Shown here piece by piece: positions 24,368 through 35,119 of a DNA stretch of 60,000 nucleotides. Location: assembly GCA_037447655.1 (NCBI GenBank), contig JBBHKE010000271.1:374001-434000 (forward strand), written 5' to 3'. Position 1 is the stretch's first letter; each line of letters begins with the position of its first letter. The notes under the pieces were generated by a model, which was not told the origin of the DNA, made no database searches, and saw nothing but the letters and a program-made list of their open reading frames with translations. The position numbers and the translations under genes are program-made. The DNA comes from Zygnema cylindricum (taxonomy: Eukaryota; Streptophyta; Zygnematophyceae; Zygnematales; Zygnemataceae).

Positions 24368-27300
24368 TCTCCGTTGTATCCTTGAAGCACCAGTAGTTGG
24401 AAAATATAGTCTGTGACTGTTAAGGTTTCTTAACAGAGGCTGTTAACTAACGGGATGTGTGAGTCAAGAACGAATAATCCTCGTAGGTTGTATCTAAATT
24501 TTGTAATGCTTTTGTTCAGTTTTAGGTGGTGCGAAAACCGTCGTGAGGTCAGAGTGAAGAGACACCTTTTATGCGATAATTGTTTGATACTTAGGAGTAG
24601 ATTGTCCAATGCCGGCCTTGGTTTTGGCATTACCCGGGCTTTGAAAGACGATTGCAGTTAGTTAGTTATCTCTTGCAAATATTTATTCTTGCGCTTGTAT
24701 TCTGAGTTCGTATTTTAGCATCTGTATACAATTCGACCATTTAGGTACGCCATAAAAGGTTATTTATGGAAGAGCTGGACCCTAAAACGACTGGGCCGGT
24801 CTGGAATTTTTTCATCCTTTCTCCGTAAAGACCTAAGAGACGCACATGTTGGAGCGTATTCACATTCCAGGTTCTCTGACTATTGTCAGGTGTGGGATTT
24901 GATGTTAAGCTCCGTTGTTAATTTGGCAACATTAGTTAAATTTCAGACGGTATTCTCCTAAAATACCTTTCCAGAAGATGTTTTATGGGAAACAGAAATG
25001 CAGAGTTACTAGTCGCAAAACTTTTCCTGTCTGTCTGAAGGCAATTTTCACACTTGTGAATGAAATACATATTGAATGAGAGTTAATTGTCTCCATTGAA
25101 GATGCACAAACTGTGACACGTGGCATGATCACGAAATGCAATCAGCTCAGTTTAGAGAATCCAATGTGTATGCACATACAAGATCCTTCCTTGAAGTATG
25201 GAAGAATGGTGTTTTTGCCTAACGCCTCAAAATTCGTTAGTCTGTTCATACACCTATACAGGTGTAAGCATGAGTGTATGTTCACACATTTAAAAGGGGG
25301 AATTTACATACCCTGACCACTTGGGTGAAACATTAATTTATCTTTGGAACTGGGTTTGCTGGCCTATTTGGGTTGATGTTTTCATTTTGATCCTTTGAAG
25401 GTTCTTATGTGCAATTTTAGCTTGTCCTTTTTGCTGTCGTTCGGTTCTCAATTGTTTGTAGTTTGATCTCTTTTGACGTATTCACCTTCATTTTGCCATT
25501 TATGCAGTCTGTGTGCTTTTAACATATTCTTACGATAATAAGCTGCATTTGGAAAGAGAGTGATGGTAAACCAGCCGAGTACTAAAAGCGATAAAAACTA
25601 AAAAGAAAGTGGAAGTGTCACACTAAATCAAACAACGAAGAGCCAAGAACACCGCGGGAGCTCAATGACAAACAAAAAGGACAAGCTAAGTCAGAAACTT
25701 CCAAAAAACAAAAAAAAAATATGAATACCTTATAAAAAACGACTAGGATATCCTCTCACATAAAAGGTTATAAAAAGTCTCAATGGTAAAGAGTGCCATA
25801 ATTGTGAATGTCTCCGCTTATGTATTTAGAAATGGTGAGTCGTTTTACATACTTGAAGCATATGAATACCACATGCAAAGAATATAGGAGTAATTTGAGA
25901 TTTTAACAAAACATGACTGTTTACTTTCAGTTCTTGCCCCCATTATTCCTATGCGGAGGATTTGTTTGTTCGGTTTTTCAGTTTCCTTCTTGATGCTCGT
26001 TGCCTTCGCTCCCATGTACTCTAATGGTTTACCATCCCAATATCGCTCAGTTACTTCACAACCGGAAAATCAAGGCCAACTCAGAAAATTGATAGTATGT
26101 TTGATGGATATCTGCAAAAAAGTTTTTACTCGTTGATTATTATTGTCAAATCGAGTCCACAGTGACGATTGCGCCCATCGTTATGCCATCTCCAGCTTAC
26201 CATTTTGATTTGATGCATGATAACAAAGCAAAGAAGACTTCATCCATATTATTGCATTTCTGGTCGTCTAAAAGGAGAAATGTTCCTTTTAAGATGGAGC
26301 CATCATGCTCTCTTTCAGTTCATCCATACAAAAACATTGTTGTGCCACAACAACGAGGTACATGTATCGTTGTGATTTGCTGCCTACTTGAGGCTCAAAA
26401 TTAAAAATAAGTGATCAAGTAAAGGAGTCAAATCTCGTAATGTTCAATAACATCGTAACCTATTCGGTGGTAGGATGATATATGTTTCCGTTCCGTTGCA
26501 TGTTTGAGGCGTGAATATTTGTTTCATAGTAAATGTCAAATACAAAAAATAAACAAAATAGAAACGAAATCACGACAACTACATATTTTTCAAACCAAAG
26601 TACAAGTACTATACTACAGGAAATAAAAGTTCTAACTTGGTATGTAACTCGTCCGGGTTCTTATTTTTTTTAAACAACTTAGTTGATGTTACAACAAGTG
26701 GGAGAGGAAAATGAATTCAAAAGTGAAAAGAAAGAACCCAAGGCTACCCCGAGGAAAAAGCTTAAATATTTTAAGGTGTTATTAAACAGGGCGTTTACGT
26801 CTTACATCTCATTGGCCAATCCTACAATGGCCTATCAGATACTAAGATACTAAGTACATTATCTCTGGCTTGTTGCTCAATGTTTTGTCTTCTAGCAAAC
26901 ACTGACTAATGGACTCCATGTGAACACTTTGCTGGTGACGGCAGTTTTGCCGTTTAATTTGATTATCTGCCTTTTTTTGGTTAGAGAAAGTTATTCAATT
27001 TCGTCGTGTTACTTCAAATTTTGTACTTTTGGCAGTGGGAGTTCATTTTTGTCGAAGCTGTTGGTGTGATCGTTAACAATAAAAGCCGGTGAAGTAAGTC
27101 GTTTTCTGCACAATCTGTCTAAAATGGTATTGTATATAACTCTATTAAAATTCGATAAAGGATGAAAAACTTAAATGATCTACACCGGTTTTTGTTTTAA
27201 TGTGAAAGAAAAGTTGTTATTTTTTCCGTGCTCAACAAAACTAAAGCTCGTGGAAGCTTTGTCAAATATGACAAAAAGTGACAAGCGTGATATACAACAA

Positions 27301-27659
27301 ATAGAGTATAGCGCTTCAGTATGTACGAGCATGAAAAGACTTCCTTAGAAAAAAAAAGTGAAAGGATAAATTAAAAAGCATGATGATAAACCATATGAGT
27401 CTGAGGTACAAAAGGGGTGGCATGGCCAAAACTGAAAAACTACAATAAAAAACAAATAGAGCGATGGGAACACAATAAAAAAAGAAATAAACAACAAGGA
27501 AAATAAAAGCACCCAAACTCAAAACGAAAAGCACGGCAACTCACAAAACCAAACCTACAACCCCAACCGTAAATCAATTAAATATCTACAAAAAGCAACC
27601 TCGTAAATCCCCCCAGCCTGGGGGAGCACGTTGAGGGAGTTCCGGAACACGGCGACGAT
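24368..27659. other. Downstream region without a clear gene
   Basis: The 3' untranslated region of the kinase gene probably occupies the first few hundred bases. Beyond it I see only short ORFs, AT-rich sequence and A-rich runs. The single item worth noting is the small ORF at 25951 (listed separately). No LTR, TIR pair or known coding domain is visible. Confidence 0.45.
25951..26136 (+). CDS. Candidate small secreted peptide or signal-peptide exon
   Basis: A 61-codon ORF opens with a textbook signal-peptide shape: MRRI, a hydrophobic core (CLFGFSVSFLMLVAFA), then a polar region. A GTATGT donor lies near the end and an acceptor-like CCACAG with an open frame follows at 26161, so it could be a first exon rather than a whole gene. 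An acceptor-like TTTCAG lies just upstream. I do not recognise the mature part, and the ORF is short enough to be chance. Confidence 0.25.
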   Translation: MRRICLFGFSVSFLMLVAFAPMYSNGLPSQYRSVTSQPENQGQLRKLIVCLMDICKKVFTR

Positions 27660-28212
27660 CCATAACCCCAACAACCGATCGGAGGATAATAGAAGTCTGC
27701 ACTCACTGTAAAGCCACCGATAAGCGTTGACGATAAAAAGAAGTAAGAACCGAAGGAGGAGGGCTCCCAAGTCCTCGGGCCTCAAAAGCACGTCGAGCAC
27801 AAGTACGGAGAAACTCGTCCAGTGCAACACCAAATCAACCAAAGATCTCGACCGCCATTGGAATAAAGTCATCCATAGGGTCCTGGTGGGCATAATCACG
27901 CTCCTTTGCCTTAACGGCATCACGAGCTGCCACCCCAACATGTCGAGCCACCTGGCCAACAACTGTAGCTAAAGTAGGGTTCGCCAGAACAATATCACCG
28001 AAGATGCGACGGGCACCATCAAGCAAAACAACATCGATCCGACGCAAGGGAATAATATGAGAAACCTCTGGACGCACAGAAAAGCCCCCTTCTGAAGCGA
28101 TAGTCGCAACGGTGTCGCGAATAGTGTCGTGCGCCTGGATCAAATCTCCCCCATGGGAGCAGCAAAGCAAATGCACACCATCGGGCCCCAAGACACGACC
28201 ACAACTGTGCAC
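27660..28212 (-). pseudogene. Decayed C-terminal fragment of a transposon polyprotein (nuclease-like)
   Basis: Read on the minus strand from 28212, the frame shows a Cys/His pair (LLCCSHGGDLIQAHD), then RRIDVVLLDG...GDIVLANP, DPMDDFIPMAVEIFG, a TGA stop at 27837-27835, and in the same frame DEFLRTCARRAF, SFYRQRLSVALQ, a second TGA near 27705-27703 and SIILRSVVG. This order (His-X-Ala/Thr, Asp-Val, D-F-x-P, then R-Q-R-x-S-V-A-L-Q) is what I recall from the C-terminal, restriction-nuclease-like part of reverse-transcriptase-type transposon proteins. The second stop fits CGA to TGA. No other domain of the parent element is visible. The family name is uncertain. Confidence 0.5.
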
Positions 28213-28398
28213 ACCTCCGCACTAAAAAATAAGGTTAATAACGTGCGGCCCAATGAACCGCGTAACAGGTATTAAAATGATAGCAACAGATACTATACAT
28301 GATCTTGGCCAAACCGCCGACAGAAATACGGCTCCACTAAAGGTATTTAACTATTTATGCAATTGGGGATTGGCGGTTTCTGTTCCGAATTTGGGAGA

Positions 28399-28731
28399 AA
28401 TTTTAAAATGGGAATTGATCATGACAGTGACTGTTTTGGTTGCGCACAGTCACTTACGTCATTTTGTCAAAAATTGTACGTTTGAAGTACACATTGGTAC
28501 AAATAAAGCACCGCTGACGGTCAATCGGTTGGACAACTTTGACTTTCGAAATACTGTTTCAACCGCTTAAAATTTTGCCGCGCTTGCGAACGTCGACCGT
28601 CATAATAAAATTAGAAATTCACACGGCCAGCGAACGTTTACGGTCAAAAAACTGCGACAACCACATGTAAATTAAAGTGTTGCAGACAGTCACATTTTGT
28701 CGTTACGTGAGCTCCACGGTGAGAGCTTTTA
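28399..28731 (+). repeat. Left arm, outer part, of a long foldback element
   Basis: Reverse complement of 57105-57367 and 30139-30187 joined across the gypsy and MITE insertions. Landmarks are GGGAATTGATCATGA at the tip, GTACGTTTGAAGTACA, TCGACCGTCATAATAAAATTA, and CAGACAGTCAC.TTTTGTC. The element would be about 1.4 kb without insertions. No flanking duplication was found. No transposase is present, so it was moved in trans or is a remnant. Confidence 0.75.
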
Positions 28732-29428
28732 GGGTAAGGTTCCATTAGGGGAAAAATGCCGTTGTCTACTGAAAGCCGTACTCTTTCGTACAGTACCGTA
28801 CCAAAAAAAATAAAATGTCAGAAAAACAAGCCTACTGAATGAGGGATTTGATTCTCCACGTTTATGGGCGTAAACGTGGACCGTCGGATGCATAATCGGA
28901 TACTCCATCGTCTGACACTTCCAGTTCGCAACAAGTGGCCCGGAGTAGGTCAATTCTTAGCGCCTGAACGAATAACATCGTGCCTCGTGGAAAAGTGAAC
29001 AAATATCCACGACGACCGCACGACCAGGTGGGTACACGTCGCATATGACATGTGCCTTCCACCAGCGAGGATGCGAGGCCACCGGAAGACGCAAAAAAAT
29101 ATTTGACGGAGGATATTGTTTCACGCGATCCACTAACCATTTTGACATTTTCGTACGCATTTACAAATCTTAAGTTTCGTCCGCTCGTACAGATTTTATT
29201 CAATACGTCGTACGAGTCACTTTTTACCTTCGCTGGTACGAATACGTGGTCACAATTTGCTGCCAGAGATTCTCTGAAGATTACCAGAATCGTATTCTTT
29301 TATTACGTGGCCAAATCAAAGTGTGCCACGCAAAAACAAATGTCGGTTACTGACCCGACACAATGGAACGGTCGCTTCAGTAAACGAATTTTTGATGTTT
29401 ACAAAGACCAGCTAATGGAACAACGATC
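28732..29428. mobile_element. Harbinger-like insertion (TTA duplication)
   Basis: This 697-base segment interrupts the left foldback arm: the flanks rejoin into the arm sequence once it is removed. TTA lies at 28729-28731 and 29429-29431. The ends GGGTAAGGTTCCATTAG and its partner CTAATGGAACAACGATC are imperfect inverted repeats sharing the inner GTTCCATTAG. TTA duplications are typical of PIF/Harbinger elements. A 126-codon ORF (29052-29432) is not recognisable and runs across the right end, so I do not call it a gene. Confidence 0.6.
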
Positions 29429-29431
29429 TTA

Positions 29432-29666
29432 GTCGCAAAATTGAAATTTAATCGTCTAAGCGTTACATTGAACTTAGACGCAAAGTGAAACAAAACCTCT
29501 TTAAACTGAAGTACTACAAGTATTGTACGGAATTATTAAAACGCACGAAACGAAATACACTTTGTACACTGTAATAAAACGAACCGGCGTAAAAGTATCA
29601 ATTGAAATTAAATTAAAAAAATGCGCGTCGTCACGCGCGACGAAATTGAGCCACACTATCTACGAA
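29432..29666 (+). repeat. Left arm, inner part, of the foldback element
   Basis: Pairs with 29902-30138 as an inverted repeat of about 235 bases (TCGTCTAAGCGTTACATTGA near the base; GACGAAATTGAGCCACACTA next to the loop). It continues the outer arm once the Harbinger-like insertion is removed. Confidence 0.85.
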
Positions 29667-29901
29667 CCAACAATCTGACATTGACAGCGAAATGTTAAGG
29701 TATTGGGCGAATCGGCGTCGGCCGAAATCGTGCCGTCAAATGTTTTGTTCGGTTCGCGTCAGTTATGTTTTGTTTCATTCGGTACTGTACTTTTGTGTAG
29801 GTTCGGTTTGGTGCGAGCGGTATTCATTTGTACCACGGTATTCAATTGTACGAATCGCACGTTGGTCGATTTCGAGGAAATGTTGTGGCAAAGTATGCTA
29901 A
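29667..29901. other. Loop of the foldback element
   Basis: 235 bases of single-copy spacer between the two inner arms. Short overlapping ORFs are not convincing. Nothing recognised. Confidence 0.7.
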
Positions 29902-30187
29902 TTCGTAGATAGTGTGGCTCGATTTCGTCGCGCGTGACGACGCACATTTTTTTCATTTAATTTCAATTGATATTTTACGCTGTTCGTTTTATTACAGTGT
30001 AGAAAATTTATTTCGTTTCGTGCGTTCAAATATTTCCGTACAAGACTTACAGTACTTTAGTGTAAAGAATTTCGTTTCAATTTGCGTCTAAGTTCAATGT
30101 AACGCTTAGACGATTAAATTTCAATTTTGCGGCTAAGTGCTCTCACCGTGGAGCTCACGTAAAGACAAAAAGTGACTGTCTGCAACA
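29902..30187 (-). repeat. Right arm, inner part, of the foldback element
   Basis: Mirror of the left arm. From 30139 it continues with the mirror of 28681-28726 (GCTCTCACCGTGGAGCTCACG) across the point where the left arm is interrupted. It ends at the MITE insertion; 30756-30780 continues it to the gypsy insertion, and 57105-57367 completes it. Confidence 0.85.
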
Positions 30188-30746
30188 TAGTTCAAAAGTA
30201 GGTGACCATACGCCCATACAATATGCTTATTGTACGCAAAACATACAATATGCCCTTAAGACCCATATTGTATTGGCCGCAAAATGAAATAAAATAGGAA
30301 CAGGGTTGAGTTGCACATCGATCAATAGAGAATTAAACGTCATGTCTAAATTTTGAAAAACATTCGGACAATTTTTTTTTTATGTGAGTTTTGAGGCATT
30401 TTTTATTTAAACCGTCAGATTTGGACGATCGGGCGGTCGCTGATCTAAGTAGCGATCTAAGAAGATCACATGAAAAGCCCATAACACAACTTACGATAAG
30501 ACTTACGTCCACGTTTTTTTTTTTCCGGGTTTTCTTTCCTGCGAAATGTCATCCTACGTATCAGTTCGCTAACAAATTTCGTCCGGCGGCGTGCGCTGTA
30601 CTATGATAATACGTCAGATTCGTACGTTCGTACGAGAGTTTGCACAACGCACACACATAGAGTATGCCTACTCTGCGCGAGTTTTGTGCCAAGTTTTGTG
30701 CGTCTACCAAAGGCCTACCATAAAAACGCCTACTTTTGAACTATGG
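30188..30746. mobile_element. Mutator-like MITE with 9-base duplication
   Basis: The 9-base duplication TCTGCAACA flanks it exactly (30179-30187 and 30747-30755). The ends TAGTTCAAAAGTAGG and CCTACTTTTGAACTA are perfect inverted repeats. 9-base duplications are typical of Mutator-like elements; the TIR is short for that class. It is 559 bases with no transposase ORF. It interrupts the right arm of the foldback element. Confidence 0.75.
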
Positions 30747-30848
30747 TCTGCAACACTTTTATTTACATGTGGTTGTCGCATGTAACAGGGTTACAAGGTT
30801 GAGTACTTAGTGGCTAGAAAACTAGGCTGCAATAGTTGCGGTTGCAGA

Positions 30849-31379
30849 GACAAAAGGTCAACTTTGACCCTCCATAACTTACTGCTCAGGGGAGCAAATT
30901 CAGAGATTCTTTTTGCTATCGACTCAGGAGAGTCTTGCCTTCACAGGGGTGCAAGTGGTCAGGGTTTTTGTCTGCCAGGGTGGCAGTTATCTTTGCTGAA
31001 ACACAAAGGGGTCAGGATTATCCTAGAGGCTTCTTAGAAGCTGTCTACTCTGAGGACTTATGGAGGTCTCAGAGTTTCAAACTTACTGCTCAGGGGAGCA
31101 AATTCAGTTATTTTTTTTGCGTTTGACTCAGGGGAGTCTTGTCCTTACACGGGTGAGAGTGGTTAAAATATTTGTGGCCTGGGCGGCGCTTATTCAGCGG
31201 GAGAGTAGAAGGGGCAAATATTATCCCAGAGGCTTTATATATGCTTCTCATTCTGTGGGTCAATCGGTCATGTGTATCTAGACAGATTAAGAGAAATGAA
31301 AATACTGAATGAAGTGGAAGAAATTCAGTTTTAAGATAACGAAATGATGAGTGACTATGGTGGATGTGCCTAAAGAAAG
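30849..31379 (+). mobile_element. Mosaic of copia LTR and integrase fragments
   Basis: Three pieces lie in series: an LTR 3' segment ending GGAGGTCTCAGAGTTTCA (copia C-like, to about 31080), a second LTR 3' segment starting AACTTACTGCTC and ending GTGGGTCAATCG (copia A-like, to about 31267), and about 110 bases resembling the pre-integrase zinc region of copia A (TCATGTGTATCTAGACAGAT...GGTGGATGTGCC, compare 38857-38962). The last piece has several stops. The junctions skip the rest of the element, so this is a rearranged remnant. Confidence 0.7.
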
Positions 31380-31473
31380 TGTAACAGGGTTCCAAAGATT
31401 TATACACTATTGTTAGGGACAAGGCTGCTGTAGTTGGGGTTCCAAAGCAGGTAAGCTGCGACGCTAAACTAGC

Positions 31474-31557
31474 GCAGCATAGCAACGTAGCAACTTAGTA
31501 TTGTAACATAGCAACGCAGCATAGCAACGTAGCAACTTAGTAATGTAACATAGCAAC
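31474..31557. repeat. 42-base tandem duplication in gypsy LTR
   Basis: Two copies of a unit starting GCAGCATAGCAACGTAGCAA, rich in AGCAAC/GTAGC submotifs. Similar AGCAACGTAGC motifs occur in the 3' LTR (56670-56780) without the full duplication. This probably explains part of the LTR length difference. Confidence 0.8.
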
Positions 31558-31933
31558 GCAACGTAGCAGTACAGCAACGTCGTAGAATGTAGATTTGACT
31601 ACATTGTTCTAGAAGATAGTTGGATAAATCATGGGTAACCGAGAAGGTACACGTGTACATAAAGATAGTACCTAGCTGACTAACACCTGATTAGTTTAAA
31701 CAATGCAGTAAACATAGTTAAGAGTAGACTATTTCAAGTAGACCTTCGCAGCGAGCTTTAAACTTGTAATCTTTTTCCAAATAATAAAGCTCAACCTTTA
31801 TCCGTGTGTGCTGTGTAATGTTGCTATTGCTAAGAGGAGATCAGTGGAGTCTTTCCGCTGTGCATTGTGGTGATTAGAGTCTTTCCGCTGTGCATTGTGG
31901 TGTGGTGTGGGTTACTTTGTTCAACTTTTACAT

Positions 31934-31945
31934 TGGTATCAGCGC
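31934..31945 (+). other. Gypsy primer binding site (tRNA-iMet 3' end)
   Basis: TGGTATCAGCGC starts two bases after the LTR. The first nine bases are complementary to the 3' end of plant initiator tRNA-Met (site TGGTATCAGAGC), with one mismatch after them. This is the usual plant retrotransposon arrangement and contrasts with the copia elements nested inside. Confidence 0.85.
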
Positions 31946-31966
31946 AATCCCTCGTGACTCGACAGC

Positions 31967-32953
31967 ATGGATGAACACGGCGTATCCACAGCGAAAATGT
32001 TAGGGCAAGTTATTCAGGAGTTAGAAAATATCAGACTACAGAATGCTCATGTGAGCGACACCGTCGCAACCTTCGAATCTCGTCTTGGTGAAAGACCCCA
32101 TGGAGGCGTGGAGAGAGACTCGACGATGCCTAAATTAAGACTCTCCGACGAGTTTGACCCGACCAGGCACAAGAACCTTGATGCATGGATGTTCTCCATT
32201 GTGAATTATCTCGATAATTTTCCTAGCCAGTTGAACCGTGAGAAGATTCACTACGAGGGTAGTCTTCTTAAAGGGGCAGCGAGAGCATGGTGGAGGACGT
32301 TGGTGGAAAACGAGGAGATACTGGCTGATTGGACCCTTTTCATTCAGCTCCTCCGTGACTCTTGGCAACCCGTCAATACGGTTAAGGGTGCAAGGGATAA
32401 AATCGCGGTTTTGAAGCAACGTACCTCGGTGTTGGAGTACACGCAGCGGTTTTTGGAGTGCAAAGTTCAAATACCCTCGATGACGGAGGACGAAGCTGTG
32501 GATCGTTACGTTAAGGGGCTTAAGGCCTCCATTCGTAGGGATGTGGAACAATGGCTCGCTCGAGAAAGTATGACTCCTAGACTCTCGACGATTATCCAGT
32601 TTGCGGAACGGACCGATTTAGTGGACTTCACCTTCCGTAGATTCTACCACTTTGGGTCGAGTAGCGGCGAGGGAGGTCGACGTGATGATGGTCCAACCCC
32701 CATGGAGCTCGGAGCAATTAATGAGGATAAGGAGGTGGTCAACGTATTGCGGAAGATGAAGAAGACTACCAAAGCCAAGACCAATGACTTGTCCCTCGAG
32801 GAGCTCCAACGGAGGAAGCAAAACGGCTTATGTTTCCAGTGTGGTTCCCCGGATCATATGGCCCGAGATTGCCCAAGAAGAAGAGGTCCTAAGAAGGGGA
32901 AGCTTAACGTCATGAGGTTAGCTGGTGAAGGGGGAGATCCCTTAATATTTTAG
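31967..32953 (+). pseudogene. Gypsy gag
   Basis: The capsid-like region includes the retrotransposon gag signature (WMFSIVNYLD, ARAWWRTLV, DSWQPVN). A CCHC zinc knuckle CFQCGSPDHMARDC lies near the C-terminus. The ATG lies 21 bases after the primer site. The frame stops at TAG 32951-32953 and continues in the same frame into protease, so gag and pol were probably one reading frame broken by this stop. Capsid protein packages the RNA in cytoplasmic particles. Confidence 0.85.
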
Positions 32954-32965
32954 GGTCGAATCGGA

Positions 32966-33403
32966 GTGAGCGCAGCTAGCTTCATGGTGGACTCCGGCGC
33001 ATTGAGGAACTTCATCAACAGGGCGACGGTGAAAAAGTTGAAATTTCCTCTCGTGGTGCTAACGGATCGTCAATCGATGCAACTGGCCGACGGAAGTTCC
33101 GTATCCATTACTCATCGTACTCCGAGGTTACACGTTGGAATTGGGAAATTCAATTGGTTTGACACTCTTCATGTATTACCGCTTGGAGATCATGAAGTAA
33201 TCTTAGGGAAACCGTGGCTCCAAAAGTGGAATCCGACGATCGATTGGAGAAGTGGCGACATGAGAGTGAGGAAATGTGAAAAAGAGTTTGAGGTAAAGGT
33301 GGGAGCGGCTGGAAAGGGATCTGAAGAGGGACGCCTGCTTTCGGCCTTACAGCTTAAGAGAGCACTCATGAAGGGGGAGACAATTGGTATGGCGGTCGTC
33401 TAA
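32966..33403 (+). pseudogene. Gypsy aspartic protease
   Basis: The aspartic protease active site appears as VDSGALRNF, followed by LADGSSVSITHRT and the flap/C-terminal EVILGKPWLQKWNP typical of Ty3/gypsy proteases. It would cut the polyprotein. It is in frame with gag and RT, bounded by TAG at 32951 and TAA at 33401. Confidence 0.85.
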
Positions 33404-33406
33404 CCT

Positions 33407-35029
33407 ATGAACAAAGGGAAGGAGGGGATTCCGGAAGAATGGAGTAAGAAGGACCTCGACTTCGACTCGAAAGAGAGTGACGACACCAGAAAGACTTCCG
33501 TAGAGGCCCAAGAAGTCGTGACAAAACTTCTCGAGGAGTATGTTGTTGTCTTTCCCCCAAAGCTTCCAAAAGGCTTACCTCCGAAGCGCGAAGTAGACCA
33601 CAAGATCGAACTTGTTCACGGAGCGGTACCCCCGACAAATCGGATGTACAAGATGAGCTACACCGAATTGGATGAACTCAAAAAGCAACTTGCGGAGTTG
33701 GTCGAAGCCGGAGCAATTGAACCGATTACGTCACCGTGTGGAGCCCTTGTCCTCTTCGTGAATAAGAAGGATGGAGTTTTTCGGATGTGTGTGGATTACC
33801 GAGCGCTAAACAAGTTAACGTTGAAAAATGCGTACCCTCTATCGAGGATAGACGAACTGTTGGATCGACTACGAAGTGGTAAATATTTTTCGAAGATAGA
33901 CCTGCGAAGTGGCTATCACCAAATCCGAATTGCCGATGAAGATGTGGAAAAGACGGCATTTAGAACTAGGTACTGTCATTTCCAATTTCGGGTTATGCCG
34001 TTTGGATTGACCAACGCACCGGCAACCTTTATGTATTTGATGAATTCCATCTTTCGGCAATATTTGGACGCCTTCGTAATTGTCTTCTTGGACGACATCT
34101 CGGTGTACAGTAAGACGTTGGAATATCACGTGGAGCATCTGTGAACGGTCTTACAAGTCCTTCGCGAGAACAAGTTGTATGCGAAGAGGAGTAAATGTGA
34201 CTTCTTGAAGGAGAAAATTGAGTTTTTGGGTCATGTGGTGAGCGAGGATGGAATCGCAGTGGATCCCAACAAAAATAGGGCAGTGAAGAAGTGGCCGCAG
34301 CCGACGAACATTACGGAGTTACGGAGCTTTCTTGGATTATGCTCCTACTATCGTCGTTTTGTCGAAGGTTTTGAAAAAATTGTTGCACCACTCACAGAAT
34401 TACTTAAGAATGACGTGCCCTATGAGTGGAAAATGGTGCAAAGGGCAGCCTTTGACACGCTAAAGGAGCGGTTGGTTACCGCCCATGAGTTAGTTGTCCC
34501 CGATCCAGAATTACCTTGGACGATAATCACCAACGCTAGCGATACGCCTATTGGAGCGATCCTTGTGTAAGATCAAGGAAAAGGCCTTCAACCCATTGCC
34601 TACGACAGTCGGAAACTAAAGGCAGCGGAGCTTAACTAGGCCACCTATGAAAAGGAGACAATTGCCATTATTAATGCGCTGGAGGTTTGGAAATGTAACG
34701 TTCAAAAGAAGCGGATCACGATCATCACCGATCACCACGCCCTACAATATCTTCAGACCCAACCGAAGTTGTAAAAGAAACAGGTGCAATGGATGACGTT
34801 TCTTCAGACATTCGGGCCGGAACTAGCTATTGAGTATAGACCAGACAAGACGAACCCGACGGATGCGCTATCAAAAAGACCCAGAGTAGCTGCGCCAGTG
34901 ACGGAGCAACAATCGCAAGCATCGCAGGATGGAAACGTAGGCGCTGCGAAAGAGAACACCGCAGCGTCAAACAAAGCGCAGCATCCGGAACTCACCGTAG
35001 TGACCAGTACGGTACAAGTGGACGACTAA
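33407..35029 (+). pseudogene. Gypsy reverse transcriptase and RNase H
   Basis: The RT fingers and palm are clear: [39 protein letters not shown], and the catalytic [10 protein letters not shown]. The frame is then cut by TGA at 34142 (a CGA position in the family), TAA 34568, TAG 34637 and TAA 34772. RNase H pieces lie between them ([37 protein letters not shown]). The next stop is TAA at 35027. The protein would copy RNA to DNA; here it cannot be made whole. Confidence 0.9.
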
Positions 35030-35119
35030 TGGTTAAGTAGGATTAAGGACGTATACGACGAAGACAAGACATTAAACGAATTGGTAAAACGGAAGGTAAT
35101 AGTTTGAACGACCAATGGT

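Larger units (their letters stand above)
30781..31932 (+). repeat. Gypsy 5' LTR, enlarged by an insertion
   Basis: The first 68 bases (to 30848) closely match the start of the 3' LTR at 56605. A copia-derived mosaic follows, then a second LTR-type start TGTAACAGGGTT at 31380 running to 31932. The 3' LTR is only 495 bases. The end CTTTTACA matches the 3' LTR end. The duplicated start suggests recombination between related elements rather than a simple insertion. Confidence 0.75.

Noticed and set aside
27316-27534. Hydrophobic 72-codon minus ORF as a membrane protein
   Set aside because: Composition follows an A-rich + strand (poly-A like runs give Phe/Leu); no start or splice support.
29052-29432. 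126-codon ORF in the Harbinger-like insertion as a transposase
   Set aside because: No DDE-type motifs, and it runs past the right terminus into the foldback arm.
31440-31600. CRISPR-like array from repeated AGCAACGTAGC motifs
   Set aside because: Short irregular repeats inside a eukaryotic LTR, no regular spacers and no cas genes.
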